In this document: positions 42,430-54,228 of the stretch, piece after piece | Layout of the letters: each line of letters opens with the position of its first letter | How positions within the stretch are numbered: position 1 is the stretch's first letter | Source of the DNA: Elymus sibiricus | Taxonomy: Eukaryota; Streptophyta; Magnoliopsida; Poales; Poaceae | Assembly: GCA_039707655.1 (NCBI GenBank) | Contig: CM077664.1 | Span: forward strand, 196,472,195-196,536,194 | Length of the DNA: 64,000 nt | Direction: 5' to 3' | Notes under the pieces: generated by a model | What the model saw: the letters and a program-made list of their open reading frames with translations, nothing else | Database searches by the model: none | What the model was told of the DNA's origin: nothing | Program-made: the position numbers and the translations under genes

Positions 42430-44569
42430 TGTAGGAGATATGCCCTAGAGGCAATAATAAATGTTATTGATTATCTCCCTGTTCATAATTAGGTTTATGT
42501 TCCATGCTATAACTGCTATGGTTCTAGAGTCTACAATAACTACGAGGCTCGAAGGAAGACTCATATGCATGTGTCGAATAATAAACGGTAAAATGTATTC
42601 CTAGTCAAGCCTCTATGACTGGCTCAAGTATTGCATGATGATCCTGTTTTCCTGATCATGAGCATGGCTATGCCGGCAATTTTGAGGGCACAATTGTTGG
42701 TAGAACACTTGTGTTGAATGGACCCGAATTGATGTTATGCTATGAGATACATTCGTCACTAGTTAATGGTTAATAACACAGAGATGGTTTACGTTTGCAT
42801 GATTCCTTAGACCATGAGAGTATCGAGTTTCTTCATGCTTGCTTCATGAACTTTGGGGTTTGTTAAACGTCATCTGTACATGGGTGGCTATTACGGCGGC
42901 TTACGGGTTCATGGAAAAGTATGTCAAGTAACTTGATAGCTCAAGATTGGGATTTGCTCCTCCGACGATGGAGAGATATCTCTGGGCCCTCTCGGTGTTA
43001 CGGTATCCATCATCGTCTGGCCAGACACTGTGTGATTTGATCACGGGGATGCCGGAACACGGGAACGAGAGAAGAGAACAATACCGGTAACGAGGTAACT
43101 GGCATAGTGGACAAGTTGTTGATCCACGGGTATGCCAACATGTCTCACCTCGGGTATTTGTAACATATCGCGAAGCAACAGGAATAGCACACGACAACTG
43201 GAGGTTCACTCGAATATTCATTCGTGTGGGTATAGGGGTCAATATGGGTGTCCACGGCTCCGATGTTGATCATTGATCGGAAGGGGTTCCGGGTCATGTC
43301 TATACTTCACCGAACCTATAGGGTCACACGCTTAAGGGTCATCTATCTGCTGAATACTAGACAGGGAGTCTGAGAGAAAATCACCGAAAAAGTTTCGGAC
43401 ACCGGAAAAGTTCCACAGAGAGAACACCGGAACAGTTTCGGTAAAACTGAAAAGTTGTTTCAAGGGATACCATTAAGTCAAATTGGTTTCGGCACATGCC
43501 TGATAATTCTTGGAGGGTGCCAGAATCATTCTGGAAACTTCTGGGAATTTTCCGGAAGAAAAACCAGAAATGTTCCGGAGCTGCCGGAACCGCTTCGGAT
43601 GCTTTTCGCAGATGAAAATCACTAATCCGGAATTGTTCCGGATTGCATTGAAAATTATTTTAGTGGGTACTGGAAATGTTCTAAGCCCACATAAATATTT
43701 TCAGTTCGACCGGACGCTGAAAAATGTCGTCGTGAATAGTGAAAGTGCTTTTTGGGATATTTTTGGAAAGCCACCTTTTGGGATATTTCCAAAAGGCTTC
43801 TAGAAGGGCTTGGGGGCCAAGGAAGCCCCTCATGGAGGGGCCCCCAAGGGGTGGCCGACCAAGGGTGGAGCTCCTCCATGGAGCTCCACATGGCACCCAT
43901 TTTCCCCTCTTATGGCCTTTATGTGTGACATAAAGTGGGGGTACTTTGGTATTTTGTATGACCATCCTACCCCTTGGCTTTCCTATAAATAGAGGAGGTG
44001 TGGGCTGCCATATCTTCATCCTTGCTCTCATACACAAGCCATGCATGATCTGGCCTTCTCTCTCCCTCCCAGCGAAATAGTTTCGTAGAGCCGAAAGGCT
44101 GTCTGGGTTCCGGCAGGAACTAGTTCTGGACGGCGAAGCCCTGCCGGATAGATGACACCGTATGTGTGCAACTCTGTAGAGAGATCGTAGTTTCGGTCTT
44201 AGTTCGAGAGTGCCTCTCGAAGGGCTGTCCGAGTGACTGTCCGAGTTTTGAAGGTCCTCCCGAAGGGCTGTCCGAGTGTCTGTCCGAGTTTCGATGGTCC
44301 TCCCGAAGGGCTGTCCGTGACACCATCCGGGGGACTGTCCGACCGCCTCCCGGAGGGCTGTCCGAGGGGCGGATGAGGGTATACATCCTCGCGGTTGGGA
44401 GGTTGTAAATCCTAGCTGCGGGGATCTGCACCGCCGATCGTCATCGACTCTACTTCCGCTGCGCTACGAGTCGGTAACGAAAAAGATCAAACCTTGTATG
44501 CAGTCTCCATAGTGGTCCTGGGCTGGTGCGTAGGTCGGAAATTTTTGTTTTCTGCTGCGTTCCCCAATA
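42430..44569 (+). repeat. Angela-like 5' LTR
   Basis: Begins tgtaggagatatgccctagagg. A TATA box ctataaatag is at 43983-43992. A run of cctcccgaagggctgtccgag-type repeats occupies 44215-44365. Confidence 0.92.
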
Positions 44570-44570
44570 G

Positions 44571-44584
44571 TGGCATCAAGAGCC
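44571..44584 (+). other. Angela-like primer-binding site
   Basis: tggcatcaagagcc is a slightly mutated initiator-Met-tRNA primer site (tggtatcagagcc), one base after the LTR. Confidence 0.75.
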
Positions 44585-47249
44585 GTGCTATGCGTAGATG
44601 CAGGTTGCGATCTAGAATACATAGAGATGTATGGGTGTTGCACAATATAATTAGGTAGTAGATGAGTTCTATTACTGAAAATTATTTGTGCGGGTAGCAG
44701 ATGAAATCTGTTACCCGATGTTCCTGTTGCTTCCCCTGAATTTGCATAGTCCTAATATTGACGGCATGGTGGAATCTCACAAAGTTCTGGCAATCCGCGA
44801 TCCTTTCATGCTGCTCCTGAGTATGCTGATTGACAGATCAACGAAGTGCTAACAGTTCTTTGGGTTCCACCATAGTTAAAGAAAGATGGATGTTTCGCAG
44901 ACGAAAGGGCAATGCAGATGTCATCTGCATGGGGGTCACGCGTATGACGAAGTTTAGTATGGGGATCGAGATTTTATTATCTCGTGTTTCATACACCCTG
45001 CAATGTTAATCTAGCGACTTGGATTATCATGCTTGATGATGGACGTTGGTAGCTTCGGTTTGTTTCGAAACCTTAGAAGCCACGAAAAATAAAATTTTGC
45101 ATGAACTGATTAGAGGCGTCTAACTTGGTTTTGCAGGATGGTTTGCATGTGCATATGATGTGGTATAGCAGTGCTCATAATAATTTGATTATGTATGAGA
45201 TGACTATATGATGTAATTTGATTAACATGACCTGCGTGTCATGATTCGGCATGATGGCTGGAGCCATATGATTGCACTTTAATGACCTGCGTGTCAACCT
45301 TATGTAATGCACTTATTTTATTAGCTATAGAGATAGCAATATTATCTGGTGCATCGACAAGGTGGTGGCAATCTTCGCGAAGGTGAACACCGACGCGAAT
45401 GCCGAAGACGAAGAAATGAAAGACTTCTCCGTCAGAAAGGGCTATACCATATCATGCTATTATGAATTGCCTGAGATGTTTATCCCTTATGATGCACCCT
45501 TCTTGATTGCGCAGTAGTCGCTTTTATTAGGGTGATCTCTCACAAAAAATATCAAGTAGTTAGTGTTCTCCCAAGTGTAGCACCGTCACGGCACCTATCT
45601 TTTTGGGGTGCGCCGTGTCACACGGGTACGAACGATTAGAGAAGTGTGAGGCGGGTGAGTTGAGACCTCGCAGCGAGATCACTTGGTTGTCTTGACGTTC
45701 AGGCATGACCGTCATGAGCTTGGAACACACGCATCGAAAGATGAACAAGAGTCACATAGAGATGTGATTGGCAAGTTGGCCTACCGGTTGAGATTTTCGT
45801 CATTAGTGGTGTTACACCAATGGCGAACAATTTAAGTGCGGGTCTTGTATCACTCACAATCAATTATGAGAGATATTGATTTGAGTGGGAGCGCACTTTA
45901 GAATTAATTCTTTTAATTCTTAGTGCAATTAATTTGAACACTGTCTAAGTGTGATTTGCATAATAATTGTAGAATAATGGCTCGCGTTTCCACCTTCCCT
46001 GTTAAAATTGAATAGCTGTTAAATATCTGGTTAAAACTTTACGATTGGTAACGTAATGTGAGGATTGTCCTCTAAAGTGCCGAGAAGGACTTTGTCCTAT
46101 CGTATGCTTTCGGTATTCTCCCGCTAATGCTATGGATCATGTGACTCTCGTCCTTCGATCCAAAAGCTAGAATTCCGTTTCGGTCAAGTGCAATACGTTT
46201 GCTTCCATGAGACCCGAACTTCGAAAGTTTTTGGATAGTTATGTGATATTCATGGAACTGAAAATTAATTTTCAGATACAAACAAAGGCTGAAAGATATG
46301 AAATATCCAAAGCAATATTTGTTTGCAAACTATTAGTAAAGGTGTTTACTATGCATTTGACTGATAAGAGAGGGATCCAGTAGAACGCCTGTCATATGAT
46401 ATGAAGGTGAATAAAACAACAACTTAAAGAGAAAGGAAGTGTCCGAAGGGTGTTAGTGAGACTTTTCACGCCTAGGAAGTCCGGGGCTAATGCCACTCTT
46501 AAGTTGGGTGCTTCTTCTGAGAGTAGGAGAAATACTGAAAGTTAAACTGTTAGAAGTATGAAGGCAGAAAGAAAGAAGACTGGAATATCCAGCTCATGTA
46601 TGAATGTCATACAAGTTTTTGATGTATAGAAGGCTGGTCAAAGATATAGTTCTTGGGAATTATGGTTAAACATGTTGATCACTAATTCTTGGGTATTGTG
46701 AGTTGATCACAAAGATACCCTCTTGATTGCATTCTGTTGCAACTCGATGTAAGAACTACTATGGCCTGAAAGACTAGCCAGGAATGAGGTTAAGATACAC
46801 ACAGGGAACATAGTAAATGTTACTATACCTTCCATCGGTGTATTACCTATGTATTTATTTTCATAATTCTTTTGGATTTTCACGCTCCAGCCCTTTGCAT
46901 AAGGTATCTTGCAAGAAGGTTGTTCATAAGAGAACTTTTCATGTTCGGTGTTATGAATAACATAAGGGCCATACTTTCATTATGAATGAGATGTATGTTA
47001 TGAATAATGATATTAATATATTACCTCTGTGTTTACTTTCATAATTCATTTTAGAGTTTCATACACTCTAGCCCATTGCACAATGTTTGTTGCAAAAGAC
47101 TTGTTCATAAAACCAACAATTGTTGTTCAGTATTATGAATAACATGAAGGGACATGCTTCCATCCTAGATGGGATGTATGTTATGAATATTGATGGAAAT
47201 ATGATACATCCATAACACTGACGCTAAATGTCGCAAGACTAAAAGAATA
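44585..47249 (+). other. Leader and missing gag region of the Angela-like element
   Basis: No gag ORF or zinc knuckle is recognisable. The first ~1 kb resembles the long BARE-type leader. Two ~178-bp imperfect direct copies (46842-47016, 47020-47195) share attacctatgtatt and gttatgaataacat phrases. Confidence 0.55.
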
Positions 47250-49620
47250 CCACACAAGTGTGGCACTGCATTTGGTCACATTAGAGAAACCCGCATGGAA
47301 AATTCCATTATGATGGATTTTGAAGTCGTTTGATTTTGAATCATCTGACACTTGCAACTTTCCTCTGAAAAGTGAAGTGACTGAAATACCGTTCACAGGC
47401 CATAAGGAACGAGCATAGAACATATTGGTGATCATACATTATGATGTGTAGTCCAATAAATGTTGTTGCAAGTAGTGGATTTATCTATCTTCAGAAATGA
47501 CTCAAGTAGATATATGGATATTTACTTGATGAGACGTGAGTCTGGATCTTTTGAAATCATTCGAAAGGTTTTCAAAATGAAGAAGAAAATATTGTAACAA
47601 GAAAATTATGTTTCTACAATTCGATTGCAGAAAGGAATATTTGAGTTACAAGTTTAGCGAATGTCTGATGAGTTGTGAAAGGTGTTTCACAACTTGCACC
47701 TCCCGGAACACCACTGCAAGTGGAAAGTCCGTGAAGATGTAATCGAACCATTTATGACATGGTAAGATCAAAGATGACATAAATAGATTTTCCATTATCC
47801 CTTTTAAAGTGATGCTTTAGAGACTGCGGCTTTTACACTGAAAAGAGCTCCATCGGGTCTGTTGAAATGACGCCATGGTATGGTACGCCCAACCATGTTA
47901 TATCTTTTCTTAACATTTGGAATATGGGGCTTGTGTAAAAGGTTACAAACCTATTCCAAATCAGACAAGTGCTACTTTGTAAGGTTATCCCAAGTCATTG
48001 GGTATTTCCCCACCACTATACCGAGGCAAAGGATTTTGCCGCAAAACGGTATGCTTTTAAAAGAGAATAGTTCTTACCAAAGGTGAGTGGGAGGACAGTG
48101 CAACTCGACGAGATAATCAGTATCTTCATCATCAGATCAAAGGAAAGGAACCTTGGAAGTGATTCCGGAGTTTCCTACTGCGACTGATACGGAAGTCTCT
48201 ACAATAAAATGTATGGACTTCGGTCGAACTTGCAGCTGAACCACGTAGGCAAAGCTCGTGCAAACCTATCAGGTGCGCAAACGAGATATTGTTATTAGAC
48301 AACAGTATACCTACAATACACAAGGAAGCGTTGATGGGCCCTGACTCCAGAATTGGCTAAATGCCAATACAATCCGAGATAGTTTCCATATAAGTGATTC
48401 AAGATTAAAATCTTGATACACCTTTCGGAAGACTTAGAGTCTAACGAATATTTATGGAACTAAAAACTGATACGGATAAAATGTTTTATCCATAAAGCTC
48501 GACTTGTTGCAATAACAAGTTCAAGGATTTGACTACGATGAGATTGTCCCACCGTAGCGATGCTTAAAGTCAGTTCGGGTTGAACTAGCAATTAATACAT
48601 ATTTCAATCATGAGATATGAAACATGGATGACAAAAGGATTTCCATCTGATGGAAATGAAACCTAGGACTTGTGTGTGATACAGTCCAAAGTAATTTGTC
48701 GATCCGGAGGATGCTAGTAAGTATGCAAACTTCAGAGTTCCAGCAATGGACAGAAGAAAGCAAAATGGAGTTGGAATCTTCGTTTTTGATGAAATGGTCA
48801 AAAGAGTTTGACTTCATCAAATGGGTATCGAAGATGCTTGTGATTCAAGAAAATAAGTGGGAGCATAATAATATTTCTAAAAACCTTGTGTGCTTGACAC
48901 ATTGTTAATTGGAAATAAATTTCTTGATACGAATTAGGACTTCATTTGAAAATAGTTTTTCGATGAAGTACTTAGGCTAAATTGCATCAATATTAGGCAT
49001 GATGATCTATGGAGATAGATTTACCTAATGGGGCTAAGCAATGAATACACATTGACAAGGTGCTAAAACCTTTTAGCATTTAAAACGCCAAGGAGTGATT
49101 CTTGCCGAAGTCACATGGAAAGAGTTTTGCAAGACTCGGTGTCTCAAAACACAGATGAGCAAAATACATGATGGTGATTCCACACACTCTTGTGTTTGGA
49201 TTAATCATGTATTCCATGGTATGTAAAAACAACCAGATATGTCCAATACTCCAAAGTTGTTGCGAGTATAGATACCAAAGTGATCAAAAGGACTGATCAT
49301 AGGACAACAGTGAAAGATGTCATTGAGTACTAGAGTAGTACTGATGACATGTTTTCTCGCAAGCAGAGATTATGAAGTGCTCATTGTAAGTAATTACATC
49401 GATACAGTCTTCATCAATGCTCCATGCAATTTTTGATTTAAGTTAAGGGTTTTTGTGTAATACACAATATGGTGGCACGGTAGTTGGAAATTGTTCCAAA
49501 CAAGATACTGTGGCGAATTCTATAACAAAGGCTAAGTATGTTGATGCTTTAGAAGCGACAAAGAAGTTGTTGAATCATATAGTTCATTCATGAACTTAGT
49601 ATGGTTCCAAGATGGCTTTG
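47250..49620 (+). pseudogene. Degenerate Copia pol (integrase, RT, RNase H)
   Basis: Frame-broken remnants read in several frames. Integrase-like phrases are near 47490-47700 and 47810-48080 (ETAAFTLKRAPSG and the spacing of the integrase tail). The RT end is near 49090-49260, with residues echoing the family's SHGTSLSK and MY.M..TRPD segments. RNase H is near 49480-49600 (NCSKQDTVANSITKAKY). Order and spacing fit Copia pol, but stops and indels occur every few tens of codons, so nothing is expressed. Confidence 0.75.
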
Positions 49621-49901
49621 GTCTATGGGACACTATTGCAGATAGTTGCCCCATAGCTCAGTCTGAGGAATCAGGTTTCGACCAATGATTCACACATATG
49701 CAAAGCCAAGTCCACACAAAATATGAATTTTGTGAAAGCGTGAAAACGCAAGGATATGCAAAGTTACACACGAAGCTGAAGTCGTCAGGTCCATTGGACA
49801 TCAGGCTATACCACAAGCGAAGCATATTTTACACCAGTATGCCATAGGTGTAAAGTGCATTAGCATTGACTAGATTATTGACTCTAGTGCAAGTGGGAGT
49901 C

Positions 49902-52043
49902 TGTAGGAGATATGCCCTAGAGGCAATAATAAATGTTATTGATTATCTCCCTGTTCATAATTAGGTTTATGTTCCATGCTATAACTGCTATGGTTCTCGA
50001 GTCTACAATAACCACGAGGCTCGAAGGAAGACTCATATGCACGTGTGGAATAATAAACGGTAAAATGTATTCCTAGTCAAGCCTCTATGACTGGCTCAAG
50101 TATTGCATGATGATCCTGTTTTCCTGATCATGAGCATGGCTATGCCGGCAATTTTGAGGGCACAATTGTTGGTAGAACACTTGTGTTGAATCGACCCGAA
50201 TTGATGTTATGCTATGAGATACATTCGTCACTAGTTAATGGTTAATAACACAGAGATGGTTTACGTTTGCATGATTCCTTAGACCATGAGAGTATCGAGT
50301 TTCTTCATGCTTGCTTCATGAACTTTGGGGTTTGTTAAACGTCATCCGTACATGGGTGGCTATTACGGCGGCTTACGGGTTCATGGAAAAGTATGTCAAG
50401 TAACTTGATAGCTCAAGATTGGGATTTGCTCCTCCGACGATGGAGAGATATCTCTGGGCCCTCTCGGTGTTACGGTATCCATCATCGTCTGGCCAGACAC
50501 TGTGTGATTTGATCACGGGGATTCCGGAACACGGGAACGAGAAAAGAGAACAATACCGGTAACGAGGTAACTGGATAGTGGACAAATTGTTGATCCACGG
50601 GGATGCCAACATGTCTCACCTCGGGTATTTGTAACATATCGCGAAGCAACAGGAATAGCACACGGCAACTGGAGGTTCACTCGAATATTCATTCGTGTGG
50701 GTATAGGGGTCAATATGGGTGTCCACGGCTCCGATGTTGATCATTGATCGGAAGGGGTTCCGGGTCATGTCTATACTTCACCGAACCTATAGGGTCACAC
50801 GCTTAAGGGTCATCTATCTGCTGAATACTAGACAGGGAGTCTGAGAGAAAATCACCGAAAAAGTTTCGGACACCGGAAAAGTTTCGGACAGCGGAAAAGT
50901 TCCGCAGAGAGAACACCGGAACAGTTTCGGTAAAACTGAAAAGTTGTTTCAGGGGATACCATTAAGTCAAATTGGTTTCGGCACATGCCTGATAATTCTT
51001 GGAGGGTGCCAGAATCATTCTGGAAACTTCTGGGAATTTTCCGGAAGAAAAACCAGAAATGTTCCGGAGCTGCCGGAACCGCTTCGGATGCTTTTCGCAG
51101 ATGAAAATCACTAATCCGGAATTGTTCCGGATCGCATTGAAAATTATTTTAGTGGGTACTGGAAATGTTCTAAGCCCACATAAATATTTTCAGTTCGACC
51201 GGACGCTGAAAAATGTCGTCGTGAATAGTGAAAGTGCTTTTTGGGATATTTTGGAAAGTCACCTTTTGGGATATTTCCAAAAGGCTTCTAGAAGGGCTTG
51301 GGGGCCAAGGAAGCCCCTCATGGGGGCCCCCAAGGGGTGGCCGGCCAAGGGTGGAGCTCCTCCATGGAGCTCCACATGGCACCCATTTTCCCCTCTTATG
51401 GCCTTTATGTGTGACATAAACTGGGGGTACTTTGGTATTTTGTATGACCATCCTACCCCTTGGCTTTCCTATAAATAGAGGAGGTGTGGGCTGCCATATC
51501 TTCATCCTTGCTCTCATACACAAGCCATGCATGATCTGGCCTTCTCTCTCCCTCCCAACGAAATAGTTTCGTAGAGCCGAAAGGCTGTCTGGGTTCCGGC
51601 AGGAACTAGTTCTGGACGACGAAGCCCTGCCGGATAGATGACACCGTATGTGTGCAACTCTGTAGAGAGATCGTAGTTTCGGTCTTAGTTTGAGAGTGCC
51701 TCCCGAAGGGCTGTCCGAGTGACTGTCCGAGTTTTGAAGGTCCTCCCGAAGGGCTGTCCGAGTTTCGATGGTCCTCCCGAAGGGCTGTCCGTGACACCGT
51801 CCGGGGGACTGTCTGACCGCCTCCCGGAGGGCTGTCCGAGGGGCGGATGAGGGTATACATCCTCGCGGTTGGGAGGTTGTAAATCCTAGCTGCGGGGATC
51901 TGCACCGCCGATCGTCATCGACTCTACTTCCGCTGCGCTACGAGTCGGTAACGAAAAAGATCAAACCTTGTATGCAGTCTCCATAGTGGTCCTGGGCTGG
52001 TGCGTAGGTCGGAAATTTTTGTTTTCTGCTGCGTTCCCCAATA
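49902..52043 (+). repeat. Angela-like 3' LTR
   Basis: 2142 bp, preceded by the purine tract aagtgggagtc. It has a TATA box at 51469-51478. Relative to the 5' LTR it has a ~21-bp insertion near 50880 and a 12-bp deletion near 51760. Confidence 0.92.
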
Positions 52044-52048
52044 GGATG

Positions 52049-52255
52049 TACATACGAACGGAAACGATTGGGCCAGTATAATTGTCTGCGATGGCTCGCC
52101 CGATCGCACACGAGCTCTTTTTGCCCTGCGTGTGTGACCGGAGGCCCTATCACCAATGGTTTCTGGGTCGTGTGGGAAGGACCCCCCTATCGCACACACA
52201 GGCAAGGCGACGGTTTAAAACTCTGTCGCGGAAAGGGGGTAAAAACCGTTTGTAT
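52049..52255 (+). repeat. CACTA right subterminal region after the Angela-like element
   Basis: Continues the subterminal motifs (cgatggctcgcccgatcgcacacg, tatcgcacacacagg) up to the right TIR. Confidence 0.7.
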
Positions 52256-52275
52256 AGCAGGTCGCTGCACCAGTG
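52256..52275 (-). repeat. CACTA right terminal inverted repeat
   Basis: The plus strand ends gcaggtcgctgcaccagtg; its complement starts CACTGGTGCAGCGACC. It is followed by the ATT duplication at 52276-52278. Confidence 0.78.
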
Positions 52276-53277
52276 ATTGGATGACATATCCCCTACACAA
52301 AATTCACATATACTTAATTCATCACACAATATCCACATTTGCCATAAACATGAGACATAAACATTCAGGTTGATATCGAAGTACACGTACATGACATACA
52401 TCACATCGAGGTTCAAATACATGAGTCCAAATCCACACATACATCATATAAGTAGCACAAAAGTAAGTTTAACTGGAAGAAATTACATGATGCTCACAAT
52501 TTGATCCTTCTTTTGCTTCTTGGCAAGTCAGAGTGCACATACAATAGGTCTGCAAATAATACAAGCGACGCCAGATTATAGAGAGTTGTAACTATTTTTT
52601 CAAAAAAAATAGAGAGTTGTAACTATAAAACATACAACCATATAGAACATGGTACATTATTATTCCAATAGTAAGAACTTTCATCTAGTGCTTCAGTGGT
52701 GAGATAAGTTTGACTACGTCTGAACAAACAACGGAGATGTAACTAATGATTATAAAATATCATGGCGTAGTAAAAAAATCAGAAATTCCCACTATTAAAC
52801 CAATTTGTCATCAACATAGCGATGTTTGGAAGAGATTTTCACTTCTATCTTCTCTGCACTTACCTACCTACCTAGCCACCCCATGGAAAAATACAAAATT
52901 GAGTTGATTGTAGCCTACAGTCCAAGTGAGAAGAAGCATTAGACTAACAAAAGAAGAAAAGAAAAAGAGAAGATGCACTCTCGTATTTAGTCATTTGATC
53001 GTTGTTTCTTTGGTTCAGTTTCTTCAGGAGGTTTAGGGGAACCTTCTTTTTTCCATGCAATCTATGGCCACTATGTAGAATCCGTACATGTCAGATAAGA
53101 ATGTCATTCATCTCGTACTCATAGAAATATACTATCCGGTACCTAACATCCATTGAGGCCATGCCTGCCAACAATTAAGCATGCAACAGCAGCTCAGTAC
53201 TTCTCATTCCAGAAAAAAAAGTACATAGTTACACCCACAAACACACATGATTTGACCAGGCGCACCATCATACTGTA
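52276..53277. other. Unassigned flank between CACTA and Tat-B
   Basis: No long ORF. On the minus strand two short coding-like patches (about 53093-53150, MDVRYRIVYFYEYEMND; about 52998-53060, ending in EETEPKKQRSND and a stop) followed by AT-rich 3'-UTR-like sequence suggest the end of an old gene or transposase. I cannot name it. Confidence 0.4.
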
Positions 53278-54175
53278 TGTCGGGCCATTGGGAACCAGGG
53301 TACCCCGGCCCGTCTGCCTGCGGCCCAGGAAATGACGCCTGGCGTAGGCCCAAGGCGCGACCCATCTGAGGGCGCCACGAAGCGAAGACATCTCCTGAGG
53401 CGCCGGCCTCCTGAGGACCCCTCCTCAAGACATGACCTGCCGGCACTTAACCATGGCAGGAGCAGGGGCCTCGCAAGGCCCTCTCGTGAGGCTGCCTCCC
53501 GAGCCCCCCCCCCCCCGAGGCGGCCGCCTGAGGCCACCCGAGCCTGACATCGATTGCGCGGTCCAGCGCCATCACGTGGGTGACGCGCGTAGCGACGAGG
53601 GGCGGCAGAGGCCGTGCCAGCGGGCGCAGATAGAGAAGCTTTCCTCTTTGGTGCTAAGGGGCAGCCCCAGCTGCCCACCCACGAAGCAAGTCCCAAGGAC
53701 TGCCCGTTTGGTGAAGGAAGACCGAGGCAGCAAGGCGCGCAGGGAGAAGGTCACCACCGAGCCCACCAGCGTGTCATTGCTCATGCTTTTGCAGGCGAAG
53801 ACCGCCTTTAGTCAGGATAGACTGAGCGCCTGTCCCCTTTCAAAACCCGCCAAGTGTGGCAACCCTTCCCGCCTAGTTTTTGGGGGAAGAGGACCAGGGC
53901 GGCTATAAAAGGGGGCAGGGCTGCCATTGTAAGGAGGATCTCCTTCATCTCCTACCTTGTACACGAGAGCATCCTCTTGCCCACAGCAATCCCAACCACA
54001 AGTAGGAGTAGGGTTTTACACCGCAAGGTGGCCCGAACCTAGGTAACCGTCGTGTCCCTATCGTGCTCCCGCGTAGCGCCCTCACCGTAGCCTCGCCGTG
54101 GTCACCTTTGGTCAGAAAGAACCAGCTTGCCCCCAGTGTTCGAACCCCTAGATCCCCGAAGTCCAGGCTACGACA
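53278..54175 (+). repeat. Tat-B 5' LTR
   Basis: 898 bp, TGTCGG...ACGACA. A TATA box ctataaaagg is at about 53912. It is rich in cctcctgagg / ctcgtgagg motifs. A run of ten C lies near 53507-53516. Confidence 0.75.
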
Positions 54176-54177
54176 TT

Positions 54178-54196
54178 TGGCGCGCCAGGTAGGGGG
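54178..54196 (+). other. Tat-B primer-binding site
   Basis: tggcgcgccaggtaggggg, matching Tat-A at 19222-19240. Confidence 0.85.
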
Positions 54197-54228
54197 CCTG
54201 CTCCGGTTCTTTCCACCTCCTCTTCGCC

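Larger units (their letters stand above)
42430..52043 (+). mobile_element. Angela/BARE1-like Copia element with young LTRs and a decayed interior
   Basis: LTRs at 42430-44569 (2140 bp) and 49902-52043 (2142 bp) start tgtaggagatatgccctagagg and end ttccccaata, flanked by ggatg (42425-42429, 52044-52048). The purine tract aagtgggagtc precedes the right LTR; the primer site is tggcatcaagagcc at 44571. The ~5.3-kb interior has no long ORF, but patches align with Copia pol in correct order: GAG-pre-integrase and integrase (~47250-48250), RT (~48300-49250) and RNase H (~49320-49620). Only about two dozen LTR substitutions, plus a few indels, separate the LTRs by eye. So a copy with a dead interior seems to have moved recently, presumably in trans. 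Confidence 0.92.
11967..52275. mobile_element. Composite CACTA (En/Spm-type) DNA transposon with nested retrotransposons
   Basis: The left end reads CACTACTGCAGGCGACCGC. The reverse complement of the right end reads CACTGGTGCAGCGACCTGC; these match except two substitutions and a one-base gap in the first 17 bases. Both sides carry the 3-bp duplication ATT (11964-11966, 52276-52278). Subterminal tandem repeats with tgtgcgat/cgcacacg occur inside both ends. Removing Gypsy C (13011-33469 plus one gtcat) and the Angela-like element (42430-52043 plus one ggatg) leaves about 10.2 kb. That core holds four gene-like units and a 504-bp tandem array but no recognisable transposase (TNPD) or second CACTA protein, so it is probably non-autonomous. 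Confidence 0.78.

Noticed and set aside
43510..43803. ~100-aa ORF in both Angela-like LTRs (MEGARIILETSGNFPEE)
   Set aside because: Lies within LTR U3, differs in length between the two LTRs because of small indels, and has no domain; repeated phrases explain it.
42430..52043. A host gene inside the Angela-like interior
   Set aside because: Coding-like patches all align in order with Copia pol; none suggests another gene.
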